The notes: generated by a model not told the origin, from the letters alone. Positions 45,064 through 55,073 are shown, numbered from the stretch's first letter. The stretch: 64,000 bases of DNA from JACKAQ01 sp965227145 (GCA_965227145.1 OZ245730.1:1054001-1118000), one strand, 5' to 3'. Numbers and translations are program-made.

Positions 45064-47388
45064 ATGAATTTTCGAGAACGCTGGAAACATTTTTTAATCA
45101 TTTTCGCATGTGTTGCGGTAGCTTTAATTTCTACTGCGCATGCGCAGCAAACACAGCAATTCCGCATTAATACTATCAAAATCGAGGGAAATGAGACCGC
45201 AGACAGCACCCTCATTTTGCTCAACAGTGGTCTGATACGAAGCAGTTACGTTTCGGGTGATAATATTCAACGGGCTATCCGAAATTTGTGGCAGTTGAAT
45301 ATTTTTTCCAATGTTCAGGTGTTGGCGGAACGCCAGTCCGGAAATAATATCGATCTGATCATCCGCGTTGAGGAATATCCGCGATTGGAAGGCTGGACGG
45401 TCGTCGGAAACGATAAGCTGAAGAAAAAAGAGATCGATAAAGAGATCGGTTTTTACCGGGGAATGGTGTTCACGCCGTTTGCGGTGTATAAAGCCCAGCG
45501 CGATCTCATCAAAAAATATAAAGATGAAGGCTATTTGCTGGCAACGGTGAGTATCGATACATCCTTTTCCGAAAACGACCGCGTTATTGCCAACCTGAAT
45601 GTGAAGGAAGGCAAAAAAGTGCAGATCAAACGCATTCAGGTGCTCGGTGCAGAGGAGCTGGATCCCAAAGAATTGCGCAAATCGTTTAAAGAAATCAAAG
45701 AAAAACGCTGGTGGCGCGGTGCGGATTTCGATCGCGAAAAATACGAAACGGATCAGCAAAACTTGCTGGCGTTTTGCCGCAAAAACGGCTTCCGCGATGC
45801 CGAAATTGTCCGCGATTCCATTTATTACAGTGAAGATAAACGCGATTTATTTATCGATGTATATATTGAAGAAGGGCGCCGCTATTACTTTGGCGATGTT
45901 TCCTTCGAAGGCAACACGGTTTTTACAGAGCCGATCTTGCGCACCCAACTGCTGTTTGAAAAAGGTGACATCTACAATCAGGAAGATTTCGAAAAAAGCA
46001 TCCGCGAAAATATCCAGAACCTCTATTACAACCAGGGCTATTTATTCGCCAATATTTTGCCGCTGGAAGTGCCCGTCAGTGAAGATACGGTGGACATCAA
46101 AATTCGTATCAACGAAGGCAATGTGGTGCGGATCAAAGAAATCATTGTAAAAGGCAACACCAAAACCAACGAAAAAGTGGTACGCCGCGAATTCAAGATT
46201 TTTCCCGGCGATGTGTTCAACCGCAGCAAACTGGAACGCAGTGTCCGCGATGTGTGGGTGCTGAATTATTTTGCGAACGTTGTGCCGGATGTAAAGCTGT
46301 TGCCGGATGACGAAGAGCACGTAAACCTCGAAGTAACCATCGAAGAACGTTCCACAGACACCGCCAACATGAGCGCCGGTTATAGCCAGCGTGACGGATT
46401 TATCGGTAGTGTCGGATTTTCGCTGAACAATTTTTCGCTGAAACGCCCGCTCACCGGCGGCGACGGCCAGCGATTGACTTTTCAGTGGGATTTCGGGCGA
46501 TACTACCGCAACCTCTCGCTCAGTTTTATTGAACCGTGGACATTTGGCAGCACAACGCTCACCGGTTTTTCAATTTTCAGTACGCGCTACAACGGCTCTT
46601 TCCGTCCGTGGGATGGGGAAGAACGTGGTGGTTCGGTTCAGTTGGGACGCCGTTTCCGCTGGCCGGACAACTACTTTCGCGGCGACTGGATTTTGCGAAT
46701 TGCCGAAAACCGCATTCTGGAAGTGCGTAACGAAGAACTGCTGAACCGTTTTCTTTTCGCCAGAGAAAACTCGATGCAGATCAGTTTAACGCAAGTTATC
46801 CGGCGGGATAGCCGGAACCGACCGGAATTCCCGACAGCCGGTTCCGTGTTCAACTTGCGCACCAAACTTGCCGGCGGTCCGCTGCAGGGCGATGAAGATT
46901 TCATCAAAAATGATTTCACGCTGGAATGGTATGTGCCCATGAAATACGGGCTGGTATTTTTCCTCGAAAACCGCATGGCATCGATTGCCGGTTTAACCAA
47001 AGGCTATTACATTAACCCGAATGAACTCTTTTTTATGGGTGGCTCCGGGCTCGGTTTTTCGGAATCATTGCGCGGATATGACGACGGGCGGGTTGGACCT
47101 ACATCCGGTGGCACCGCAATGGCGCGTTTCACTGCGGAAGTACGCTTTCCCATCGCACCAAATCCAACCATTTTTGGTCTGATGTTTATGGAAGCCGGAA
47201 ATGTCTGGGACAATTTTTCAGAAGCCGATTTTTCCACCCTGAAACGGTCAATCGGTTTTGGCGCGCGTTTGTTTATGCCGTTACTCGGTATCATCGGTGT
47301 TGACTTCGGCTATGGATACGACTATTACGACAATTTAGGAAATCGAAAAGGTGACTGGAAAGTCCACTTCAAATTCGGACAATTTTAA
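45064..47388 (+). CDS. bamA: outer membrane protein assembly factor BamA
   Basis: ATG 45064 gives a clean signal peptide ending T-A-H-A-Q; upstream codons in frame do not. The 774-residue protein has five POTRA repeats (roughly residues 32-105, 106-185, 186-272, 273-354 and 355-435), each with the G-N-x-x or G-x-E signature, and a 16-strand barrel to a C-terminal Phe. Five POTRAs distinguish it from TamA, which has three. It inserts barrel proteins into the outer membrane. It is followed by skp and lpx genes, the widespread bamA-skp-lpxD-fabZ-lpxA order. Confidence 0.94.
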   Translation: MNFRERWKHFLIIFACVAVALISTAHAQQTQQFRINTIKIEGNETADSTLILLNSGLIRSSYVSGDNIQRAIRNLWQLNIFSNVQVLAERQSGNNIDLIIRVEEYPRLEGWTVVGNDKLKKKEIDKEIGFYRGMVFTPFAVYKAQRDLIKKYKDEGYLLATVSIDTSFSENDRVIANLNVKEGKKVQIKRIQVLGAEELDPKELRKSFKEIKEKRWWRGADFDREKYETDQQNLLAFCRKNGFRDAEIVRDSIYYSEDKRDLFIDVYIEEGRRYYFGDVSFEGNTVFTEPILRTQLLFEKGDIYNQEDFEKSIRENIQNLYYNQGYLFANILPLEVPVSEDTVDIKIRINEGNVVRIKEIIVKGNTKTNEKVVRREFKIFPGDVFNRSKLERSVRDVWVLNYFANVVPDVKLLPDDEEHVNLEVTIEERSTDTANMSAGYSQRDGFIGSVGFSLNNFSLKRPLTGGDGQRLTFQWDFGRYYRNLSLSFIEPWTFGSTTLTGFSIFSTRYNGSFRPWDGEERGGSVQLGRRFRWPDNYFRGDWILRIAENRILEVRNEELLNRFLFARENSMQISLTQVIRRDSRNRPEFPTAGSVFNLRTKLAGGPLQGDEDFIKNDFTLEWYVPMKYGLVFFLENRMASIAGLTKGYYINPNELFFMGGSGLGFSESLRGYDDGRVGPTSGGTAMARFTAEVRFPIAPNPTIFGLMFMEAGNVWDNFSEADFSTLKRSIGFGARLFMPLLGIIGVDFGYGYDYYDNLGNRKGDWKVHFKFGQF

Positions 47389-47442
47389 ATAATTTTTCTC
47401 AACTAAACCCCTGTAAATCATGTTATTAGGAGGATTTTATCA

Positions 47443-47970
47443 GTGAAAACAAATAGGCTTTTGATCGCAACATTTATGATGAGTATTGTGTTTATGTTGG
47501 GTATGGGAAGCGTAAATGCCCAAACCAAAATCCGGTATATCGATTCGCAAAAAGTGCTCGAAAATTATCCGGAATGGCAAAATGTCCAAAAACAACTGGA
47601 CGATCTGAAAACAAAGTATGAAACCGAATTCAGCCAAAAACAACAATCCGGACAGCAATTGCTGGAAGAAGTGCAAAGCCAAAGCCTGCTGTTGAGCCCG
47701 GAGAAAAAAGCTGAAAAAGAAGCCCAACTTCAGCAATTGCAGATTGAACTGGAACGCTTTTATTACGAAAAATTGGGTCCGCAAGGCGAGCTTTACAGCA
47801 AACAAGAGCAAATGACCAAACCGATCATCGACGATATTAATGCGGTTATCAAACGCATTGGCGAAGAAGAAGGCTATGACCTGATTCTCGATTCCGTCCA
47901 GGGTTTGCTCTATGCCAAACCTGATCTGGATATTACCCAGCGTTTGTTGGACGAACTCAGCAAAAAATAG
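47443..47970 (+). CDS. skp: OmpH/Skp family periplasmic chaperone
   Basis: The start is GTG 47443 with an AGGAGG site ~10 bp upstream. The 175-residue precursor has a signal peptide ending V-N-A-Q and then long charged helices (about 40-140) that form the tentacles of the trimer. I-R-Y-I-D-S-Q-K-V-L and G-Y-D-L-I-L-D are family motifs at either end of the coiled coil. It holds unfolded outer membrane proteins on the way to BamA. Confidence 0.92.
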   Translation: MKTNRLLIATFMMSIVFMLGMGSVNAQTKIRYIDSQKVLENYPEWQNVQKQLDDLKTKYETEFSQKQQSGQQLLEEVQSQSLLLSPEKKAEKEAQLQQLQIELERFYYEKLGPQGELYSKQEQMTKPIIDDINAVIKRIGEEEGYDLILDSVQGLLYAKPDLDITQRLLDELSKK

Positions 47971-47998
47971 GTAAAATGCTACGTTTAAAAATTGTTAG

Positions 47999-48036
47999 AA
48001 AGCTGAGATGCAATATTGCATTTCAGCTTTTTTTTT
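47999..48036 (+). terminator. Rho-independent terminator after skp
   Basis: A 16-bp inverted repeat AAAGCTGAgATGCAAT / ATTGCATtTCAGCTTT with one G-T pair and almost no loop is followed by T residues. It separates the tamB-bamA-skp transcript from the lpx genes. Confidence 0.85.
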
Positions 48037-48267
48037 AAACAGGACGATTAATCAATCGAACAAAACCTGTTGTTTTGCGCAACGGACGCAAGATTAACTC
48101 TTTGCACAATTGGGTGAAAATTCGTAATTTTATCCTTTTGTATGATTTATTTTACCATAATTGTTATAAGTTTGATGGCAAAATGTATCAGAAAATAATT
48201 CTGATTGTTTTTAATTTTATGTTTTTTTAAGATTTACGATTTGTCTGTATATCTATTGAGAGAAATA

Positions 48268-49299
48268 ATGCCTTCTTATACATTAAAAGAGATTGCCGAA
48301 AAAATCGGCGGAAAACTGGTTGGAAATCCTGCACTGCAAATCCACAACACCGCAGAAATTGACAGGGCGGGCGAAGGCGAAATCACATTTTTAGCCAATC
48401 CCAAATATCGCTCGCGGTTGGAGCAATCCAATGCATCCGCAGTTATCATTGATAAACGGGTTGATGAACCGCCCAACCTGCCGTATATTATCGCGCCGGA
48501 TGCCTATTTCGGGTTTTTGCAGGCGTTGTTATTGTTTAACGAACCCAAACAAATGCTCGAAACCGGCATTCACGAAACGGCTGTGGTTCATAGCAGTGCC
48601 AAAATTGGTAAAAATATCAAAATTGGCGCGCATGTTTACATCGGTGCAGATGTTTCCATTGGAGATGAAACCGAAATTTTCCCGAATTGTGTGATTTTGG
48701 ACGGCAGCCAAATCGGCGCAAATTGCCGGTTGTATCCGCTCGCCAGCGTCCGGGAGGATTGTGTGATCGGTAACCGTGTTATTATTCACAACGGTACGGT
48801 TATCGGCAGCGACGGATTTGGCTTTGCCCCGCACGAAGGTGTATTTCACAAAATACCGCAGGTTGGCAAAGTCGTAATCGAAGACGACGTGGAAATTGGT
48901 GCAAACTGCACGATCGATCGCGCGACGCTCGGTGAAACCCGTATTTGCAATGGTGTGAAATTGGACAATTTGGTGCATATTGCGCACAATGTGGTCGTTG
49001 GTTCGCACACGGTAATCGCCGGACAAGCCGGTATTTCCGGCAGCACAAAAATCGGCTCACATAATATGATCGGCGGGCAGGTGGGAATAATCGGGCATAT
49101 TACTATTGGCAATGGCGTGCAGATCGCCGCACAATCCGGTGTTTCCAAAAAAGTTGATGATGGCGAGGTGCTGTTCGGATCGCCGGCGCGCCCGATCATG
49201 AAAATGAAACGCATTGAAGCATCGCTGGATCATCTGCCGGAAATCCGAAAACACATTCGTGATCTGGAAAAGCGGTTGGCGTTGCTGGAAAAAAAATGA
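48268..49299 (+). CDS. lpxD: UDP-3-O-acylglucosamine N-acyltransferase LpxD
   Basis: ATG 48268 (343 residues) follows GAGAGAAATA; the upstream in-frame segment is hydrophobic junk. The N-terminal uridine-binding domain (to ~105) leads to a long left-handed beta helix of hexapeptide repeats ([I/V]-G-x-x) and a C-terminal helix. H-N is present in the N-L-V-H-I-A-H-N-V segment that holds the catalytic His. It adds the second acyl chain of lipid A. Confidence 0.95.
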   Translation: MPSYTLKEIAEKIGGKLVGNPALQIHNTAEIDRAGEGEITFLANPKYRSRLEQSNASAVIIDKRVDEPPNLPYIIAPDAYFGFLQALLLFNEPKQMLETGIHETAVVHSSAKIGKNIKIGAHVYIGADVSIGDETEIFPNCVILDGSQIGANCRLYPLASVREDCVIGNRVIIHNGTVIGSDGFGFAPHEGVFHKIPQVGKVVIEDDVEIGANCTIDRATLGETRICNGVKLDNLVHIAHNVVVGSHTVIAGQAGISGSTKIGSHNMIGGQVGIIGHITIGNGVQIAAQSGVSKKVDDGEVLFGSPARPIMKMKRIEASLDHLPEIRKHIRDLEKRLALLEKK

Positions 49300-49367
49300 C
49301 AGGCAGTTGCCGGTTTTTCTAATTTGAGAAAATGATCTAAGTATATATTTATCAGGAGCTTGCAGAG

Positions 49368-50777
49368 ATGGCTAAAAAGCAACAGACCATCAAAACGCCG
49401 GCGTCTTTTACCGGAATTGGGTTACACACCGGAGAGCGGTCAACCATAACTTTTAAACCGGCACCGGAAAATTATGGGATTGTTTTTCACCGGACAGATC
49501 AGGAAAATTCAGTCGAAGTGCCTGCGTTGGTCGATTACGTTGTGCAGGATAATTCGATCGACAGTTTGCGCGGCACAAATCTTGAAAAAGACGGATCGAG
49601 AATATACACCGTAGAACATGTTTTGGCGGCAGTTGCCGGATTGGAAATTGATAACCTGTTGATCGAACTATCCGCCGGCGAACCACCGGTTGGCGATGGC
49701 AGCGCCATGCCGTATGTGAATGTGTTGCTGGAAGCCGGAATTATTGAACAAGATGCTCCCAAAAATTACCTCGTTGTTGAAGAAACACTTCATTTTCAGA
49801 ATGACAAACGCGGCATTGATATGGTTGCGCTACCGCTGGACGATTTGCGGATGACCGTGATGGTCGATTACCAAAATCCGGCATTGGGCAGCCAGCACTC
49901 CGGTTTATTTTCGCTGGAGAACGAATTTGTGACCGAATTTGCCCCGGCACGAACTTTCTGTTTTTTACACGAAGTGGAAATGTTGCTGGATCAGGGATTG
50001 ATCAAAGGTGGCAGCCAAAATTGTGCTGTCGTCATTTGCGATAAAGAATTGGGAGACATCAACGAGCCCAAAATCAAAAAAGCGCTGAACATGGAAGGCG
50101 ATGTGTTCGTTGGCGAAAACGGGTTGCTGAACAATCGCAAAATGCGTTTTCCGAACGAACCGGCGCGACACAAGCTGCTGGATCTGCTCGGCGATTTATT
50201 TTTGGTGGGCGCACCCATCAAAGGACAGATTTTAGCGGCCAGACCCGGTCACCAAAGCAATATCGAGCTCGCACGCCGACTGCGGGAAGTTTATAAAAAA
50301 CAAAGGCTTACAAAAAAGTATCAGGAAGTATCCACCAAAGGTGTCATCTTCGATGCCAAAGCGATTCAAAAGATTTTACCTCATCGTTACCCGTTTTTGC
50401 TGGTCGATAAAATTGTCGAATTCGAGCCCGGAAAACGAATTGTTGGCGTCAAAAGTGTCACAGTTAACGAAGAATTCTTTCAGGGGCATTTTCCCGGTCA
50501 CCCGATAATGCCCGGCGTGTTGCTGGTTGAAGCAATGGCACAAACCGGCGGCATTATGATGCTGGATGGCGCAGAAAATACATCGGACAAAGTGGTCTAT
50601 TTTATGGCGATGGACAAAGTGCGTTTCCGTAAACCGGTGTTTCCCGGAAGCCAGGTCGTTATCGAATGCGAACTGCTTCGGCGGCGCTCAACATCCTGCA
50701 AATTGTATTGCAAAGCCTTTGTTGATGGCGAACTGGTCGCCGAAGGCGAGCTGATGGCTGCGATCATGGATCGCTGA
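49368..50777 (+). CDS. lpxC-fabZ: bifunctional LpxC deacetylase / FabZ dehydratase
   Basis: A 469-residue fusion. The first ~310 residues are UDP-3-O-acyl-N-acetylglucosamine deacetylase: T-G-I-G-L-H-T-G, E-H-V-L-A-A for one zinc His, and H-K-L-L-D-L-L-G-D for the other ligands. From ~325 the chain is 3-hydroxyacyl-ACP dehydratase with H-R-Y-P-F-L-L-V-D, the catalytic G-H-F-P-G-H-P and V-E-A-M-A-Q. The fusion is typical of Bacteroidota and relatives and couples lipid A commitment to fatty acid synthesis. Confidence 0.96.
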   Translation: MAKKQQTIKTPASFTGIGLHTGERSTITFKPAPENYGIVFHRTDQENSVEVPALVDYVVQDNSIDSLRGTNLEKDGSRIYTVEHVLAAVAGLEIDNLLIELSAGEPPVGDGSAMPYVNVLLEAGIIEQDAPKNYLVVEETLHFQNDKRGIDMVALPLDDLRMTVMVDYQNPALGSQHSGLFSLENEFVTEFAPARTFCFLHEVEMLLDQGLIKGGSQNCAVVICDKELGDINEPKIKKALNMEGDVFVGENGLLNNRKMRFPNEPARHKLLDLLGDLFLVGAPIKGQILAARPGHQSNIELARRLREVYKKQRLTKKYQEVSTKGVIFDAKAIQKILPHRYPFLLVDKIVEFEPGKRIVGVKSVTVNEEFFQGHFPGHPIMPGVLLVEAMAQTGGIMMLDGAENTSDKVVYFMAMDKVRFRKPVFPGSQVVIECELLRRRSTSCKLYCKAFVDGELVAEGELMAAIMDR

Positions 50778-50812
50778 TTTGAATTAAAAATGTATGTGAA
50801 AAGAGGTTTTCA

Positions 50813-51589
50813 ATGGCAATTATCCATCCCACTGCTATTGTGCATCCGGACGCAAAATTGGGACAGGATGTAGAAGTTGGGGCGTTTTCCATTATCGAAG
50901 CGGATGTGGAAATTGGCGAGGGATGCCGGATTAAATCACATGTTTACATCGATTCCGGAACCCGTTTGGGACAAAATGTCCAGATTTTTAGCGGCGCTGT
51001 TTTGGGCACCGCTCCGCAAGACCTGAAATATAATGGCGAAAAAACCTTCCTCGAAGTTGGCGACAACACCACCATTCGTGAATATGCCACATTAAATCGC
51101 GCCACAGATTATAGTTGGAAAACTATTGTTGGTAAAAATTGCCTGCTGATGGCCTACGTCCACATTGCGCACGACTGTATTATTGGCGATAACGTGATCA
51201 TATCCAATGCCGTAAATATGGCCGGTCACGTGCTGATCGATAAATTTGCGATTATCGGTGGTATCACTGCGATACACCAATTTGTGCACATCGGGCAACA
51301 CTGCATGATCGGGGGCGGTTTGCGTGTGCCGAAAGACGTGCCGCCATATATTTTAGCAATGGGCGAGCCGTTGCAATACGGTGGTTTGAATTCGGTAGGT
51401 TTGACTCGTCGCGGTTTTTCGGCAGAAACTTTGAGCAATCTAAAAAAAGCCTACAAATCGGTTTTCCGCAGCAGCCTCACCAAAAAAGAAGCCGTTGCGC
51501 AACTTCGTGCTGATTTTCCCGGATGCACCGAAGTGCAAATTGTTGCAGATTTTCTGGAAAACAGCGAACGCGGCGTTATTCGCGGATAG
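50813..51589 (+). CDS. lpxA: UDP-N-acetylglucosamine acyltransferase LpxA
   Basis: 258 residues with an AAGAGG site. The N-terminal beta helix begins I-H-P-T-A-I-V-H-P and holds the catalytic His in the A-Y-V-H-I-A-H-D segment. The helical C-terminus (S-x-E-x-L-x-x-L-K-K-A-Y-K) is standard. It performs the first step of lipid A synthesis. lpxB, often next, is absent; the following genes are on the opposite strand. Confidence 0.96.
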   Translation: MAIIHPTAIVHPDAKLGQDVEVGAFSIIEADVEIGEGCRIKSHVYIDSGTRLGQNVQIFSGAVLGTAPQDLKYNGEKTFLEVGDNTTIREYATLNRATDYSWKTIVGKNCLLMAYVHIAHDCIIGDNVIISNAVNMAGHVLIDKFAIIGGITAIHQFVHIGQHCMIGGGLRVPKDVPPYILAMGEPLQYGGLNSVGLTRRGFSAETLSNLKKAYKSVFRSSLTKKEAVAQLRADFPGCTEVQIVADFLENSERGVIRG

Positions 51590-51657
51590 TGGTTCAGGCT
51601 ATTTTCTCTATCCGTGTTTGCCACATTACTTAATTTTGATTAGCAGATCAATCACCG

Positions 51658-51688
51658 AAAAAAAAAGCCTCCCGGTTTTCCGGAAGGC
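51658..51688 (-). terminator. Rho-independent terminator of the M6-type protease gene
   Basis: GCCTCCCGG / CCGGAAGGC (nine positions, one mismatch, TTTT loop) lies 36 bp beyond the protease stop. Read on the minus strand it is followed by nine T residues (complement of 51658-51666). Confidence 0.8.
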
Positions 51689-51723
51689 CCCTCTCGCAAA
51701 GGTTTTTGGTATTGATCTGCTTT

Positions 51724-53871
51724 TTATTTGAGCAGCATCATTTTGTTGGTTTGGGTGAATGCGGTTCCTGCTGTCAGGCGATAGAAATACACACCGCTGG
51801 ACAATGCCGAAGCATCAAACGGTATTTCATAACTCCCGGCTGAAAGCTGTTCGTTGACCAATTCTGCAATTTGCCGCCCGTTGCTGTCAAATACGGTCAG
51901 GCGAACCGGGGAATCGTTTGGCAACGCAAAGGCGATGGTGGTGGTTGGATTAAAGGGATTTGGGTAGTTTTGCTTCAGCGAATATCGGGTGATCACAACT
52001 TCTTCGCCGGTTGCCGTTTTAAAGAGAACCGCGTTATAACTGGCGGAGTTTGAGTTGGTGGACTCTTTACTGGTGTTATCCCTCGCACGAATGTAATAAT
52101 GCACATACATGGAACTGGGATAGGCAAATACATCGTTATCGGTGTAAGCAGTTACCGGATTGCCGCCTGCATACGCATTTATGGTTGCGATAAGGCTATA
52201 ACCACCGGTTGGAGGCGTGCTGCTGTAATTGACTGCCCGGAAAATTTTGTATTTTCCGCCGCTGACCATATCCGGCTCGGTATTGGCTTCCCAGTTTAAT
52301 ACGACCGGCGCATAGGTGCCGCTTGCGGTAGCGGTTAAATCCATAGGTTTTGCCGGTGGCCCATCCTCAGGGTTTCCCACATAGAATTTTACGTTGACAA
52401 CACTGCCGTTCTGGTTTAATATCTCCATCCCGAAATCGGTATCGTTCCCGCTCCATGTATCCGTATTTGGGTTACTCCAGGGAGAGAATACTTTTGTAAT
52501 CGAGGGGTTAAAAGAATCATCCAGATTTTCCCCGCGCCGGAAGTTGCCGCAATAGACATTGTCATCATCATCTGCTGTTGCATAAACCCATTGCCAACCA
52601 CCTCCGGTTACAGGCTGGGTCGCACGATGATTTGTGCCGGAAGTATTTGCAAAAATTTTACGAAATGCAGGGAGATTTGGAGAACTCGGACATTCATTTG
52701 TGGTGAGTGCGTGTTCCCAGTTCCAGTCTCCACCAGCAGTTTTAATCCGAATGTTGTTCTGATCATTATATAGATCTTTCTGGTGAATCAAAAAAATACC
52801 TTTATCATTTGAATTAACCGTAGCATCATCGTATATGGCATCCAGTTTTTGATGATTTTCAAAGTAGTAATACTCATTTGACGCTCCGTTAGAAGGATGA
52901 TATTTATATGCAATACCGGTAGTCAGGTAGTCTGCCAAGTTAGCGGTAACAGTTCCTGTGATATTTACTGCGTTTATCCACGCTAAGCGTTCCCTCTCGA
53001 ACGAATTCGTAGAAATTCCATCGAATGGATGTGTCAGCATACCCCAAAAGGAATATGTTGGATTGGAACTGCCATATGGATGTGGTTTACCGATCAACCA
53101 ATGACCAATTTCATGAATTGCGTTTTTGAACATATAGTTTTCATTTCTCGCTTCCCAAGAATGAACTGTGACGCCTGAACCTTGTGATGAAAAATATGGA
53201 TACCCCATTGCGATGGTTTTACCATCTACTTGGAAGCTTGAACTATAGCCCAAAGATGCTTCTCCGCCCCATGATGCCCACACTAAACCACGCCAAATTA
53301 TGACAATCAAATCCACAATTCCATCAGCCTCTGGCTGGATATCATAGTTATCCGCCGTAGATGCCCAATTCTGCCAGTTATCATAATCATTCAAATCTAT
53401 TGATGGGCCAACAGCATTTTCCAAGTTTTCCAAAATTTCCTTATTTCCTAGCGCTCTGTTTGATCCATAATAACTTTGATTGTTTGGCGTTTCCACATAA
53501 ACGGCTTCTCCTGTAACTTCAAACAAACCCAGTGACATAGCATCAAAATAATGAGTAAAATTCGCATAACGAGTTGTACCTGTAGTCATATCCGGATCAA
53601 TAAATTCGCTCATATTATCAGGGGGAGAATGGGCAGGCCAATACGGATGGGGAGAATCATCATCGAGAAAACTTGCAAACACGACTAATACTCGTAGTTC
53701 ATTTTCAGCAGTCATATAAATACCACCAAATTGACTCAAATTTAAATGACTTTCTCCGCTCTTGCTGTAACTTGTTGTGCCGCATTCGAGATCTTCTAGT
53801 TGAGCGTAGCTTCGCACCGAAGTAAAACTCAAAAGAAAGATCACGAGTAATAAATAAGAATGCTTTGTCAT
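51724..53871 (-). CDS. secreted M6-like metalloprotease with Fn3 and C-terminal sorting tail
   Basis: 715 residues: signal peptide to S-Y-A-Q (about residue 24), a peptidase domain with H253-E-I-G-H257 and a further His264, a fibronectin type III-like domain (about 510-615), and a C-terminal tail of ~85 residues starting Q-N-Y-P-N-P-F-N-P-T and ending K-M-M-L-L-K. The zinc motif resembles M6 (immune inhibitor A) proteases. The tail is the T9SS type A-like sorting domain common in FCB bacteria. The 5' half is visibly more AT-rich than neighbouring genes. Confidence 0.85.
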   Translation of the reverse strand: MTKHSYLLLVIFLLSFTSVRSYAQLEDLECGTTSYSKSGESHLNLSQFGGIYMTAENELRVLVVFASFLDDDSPHPYWPAHSPPDNMSEFIDPDMTTGTTRYANFTHYFDAMSLGLFEVTGEAVYVETPNNQSYYGSNRALGNKEILENLENAVGPSIDLNDYDNWQNWASTADNYDIQPEADGIVDLIVIIWRGLVWASWGGEASLGYSSSFQVDGKTIAMGYPYFSSQGSGVTVHSWEARNENYMFKNAIHEIGHWLIGKPHPYGSSNPTYSFWGMLTHPFDGISTNSFERERLAWINAVNITGTVTANLADYLTTGIAYKYHPSNGASNEYYYFENHQKLDAIYDDATVNSNDKGIFLIHQKDLYNDQNNIRIKTAGGDWNWEHALTTNECPSSPNLPAFRKIFANTSGTNHRATQPVTGGGWQWVYATADDDDNVYCGNFRRGENLDDSFNPSITKVFSPWSNPNTDTWSGNDTDFGMEILNQNGSVVNVKFYVGNPEDGPPAKPMDLTATASGTYAPVVLNWEANTEPDMVSGGKYKIFRAVNYSSTPPTGGYSLIATINAYAGGNPVTAYTDNDVFAYPSSMYVHYYIRARDNTSKESTNSNSASYNAVLFKTATGEEVVITRYSLKQNYPNPFNPTTTIAFALPNDSPVRLTVFDSNGRQIAELVNEQLSAGSYEIPFDASALSSGVYFYRLTAGTAFTQTNKMMLLK

Positions 53872-53898
53872 AATATACCTCCGATTTAATTGATGAGA

Positions 53899-54837
53899 TT
53901 AACGAATAAGCAACATTAAACGTTGAAACTTATGTTGCCTTGAAATAAGTTGATAAATATACACCCCGCTTGTCACATCACCTCCTTTCTGATCTTTCCC
54001 ATTCCACATTACTTGATGTTCACCACTGGGAAACAGTTGGTTTGAAATAATTCGATTAACCATTTTACCGGCTATATCGAATATGATTAGATTAATGGTA
54101 CCTGTGTTTTTTTGTCGAAATTGAATTGTTGTCTGTGAATTAAACGGATTGGGATAATTTTGGTGGAGTACAATTTCTTGTGGCGGTAGAAACAGACTGT
54201 TCTCAATTGATACTATATTTGAGGTTGTATCCCCATATAATACTTCATTTATGACGGCCCCCCGGATATTAATCTCCGCAAAAGCATCACCGCCCCCTAA
54301 ATACACTATACCAATTCCTTTACCTAATATTGTGTTCCATAAATTTATGCCAAGTGTTGTATCAGTTGGATCAATAAAGTTGTAATATGCATACTGCTTA
54401 AAAGTAAAAAGTGAGCCGAATATCAAGTCTTCCCAAATACTATCGACAAGTGCATATTCTGCGCCTGGAAAAGAATCAATTTGCCAAAAGTCTCCTTCCT
54501 CTGCATTAAGTTTGTAAAGTAAATGGGTGCTGCCGGTGGGCATAAAAACCTGACCCAATGTATCAATCAAATAACTCCCTTCAAAAGGAACACCAGATGG
54601 TCTGTCTTTAGGTATCCATCGACCCTCAACAATGACATGATGATTACCTGTGTCATCAATAGAATCTGATGTGATATATATTTGAAAGGTATCAAGATTT
54701 ACGAAATCAGTATAAAGATAGTACTCCCAAAGATTCCCCACCTGATGCGGGAAAAAACTGGTGGTATCCTGGGCATTGGCAATAAAACACCATTGGGAAA
54801 TACCCAAAAACAACAGCCAGGTGTATTTGTTTAACAT
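53899..54837 (-). CDS. secreted protein with C-terminal sorting tail
   Basis: ATG 54837 is chosen: it follows AAAGGGGA and gives a signal peptide ending I-A-N-A-Q. The 312-residue protein has ~220 residues of beta-rich sequence with no family I recognise, then Q-N-Y-P-N-P-F-N-S and a sorting tail ending L-M-L-L-I-R. It lies 27 bp upstream of the M6-like protease gene on the same strand, so the two may be co-transcribed. Base composition is AT-rich compared with the rest of the window. Confidence 0.75.
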   Translation of the reverse strand: MLNKYTWLLFLGISQWCFIANAQDTTSFFPHQVGNLWEYYLYTDFVNLDTFQIYITSDSIDDTGNHHVIVEGRWIPKDRPSGVPFEGSYLIDTLGQVFMPTGSTHLLYKLNAEEGDFWQIDSFPGAEYALVDSIWEDLIFGSLFTFKQYAYYNFIDPTDTTLGINLWNTILGKGIGIVYLGGGDAFAEINIRGAVINEVLYGDTTSNIVSIENSLFLPPQEIVLHQNYPNPFNSQTTIQFRQKNTGTINLIIFDIAGKMVNRIISNQLFPSGEHQVMWNGKDQKGGDVTSGVYIYQLISRQHKFQRLMLLIR

Positions 54838-55059
54838 GGAAGTCCCCTTTGGTAACTTTATGATTAATAAATACTTAAACAATAACTCGCCCAAAAGGTT
54901 AGGCTTGTATTAAACCGGTTGAGTAAACACTAAAATGGGCGTGTTAACCGTGTTAATCAAAGTATAACAAAAAAAATGTAAATGTTATAATACGGAAAGA
55001 CGGGATATATTTCTTGCCCTCCTGAATACTTCCTTTAGAAACCTGTGAATAAATTATCA

Positions 55060-55073
55060 GGGGGGGGGGGGGG
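55060..55073 (+). repeat. poly-G tract of 14
   Basis: Fourteen consecutive G residues (C on the minus strand), 223 bp upstream of the secreted protein start at 54837. Such tracts slip during replication and are used for phase variation in some bacteria, but they are also a common site of sequencing error. Confidence 0.85.
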
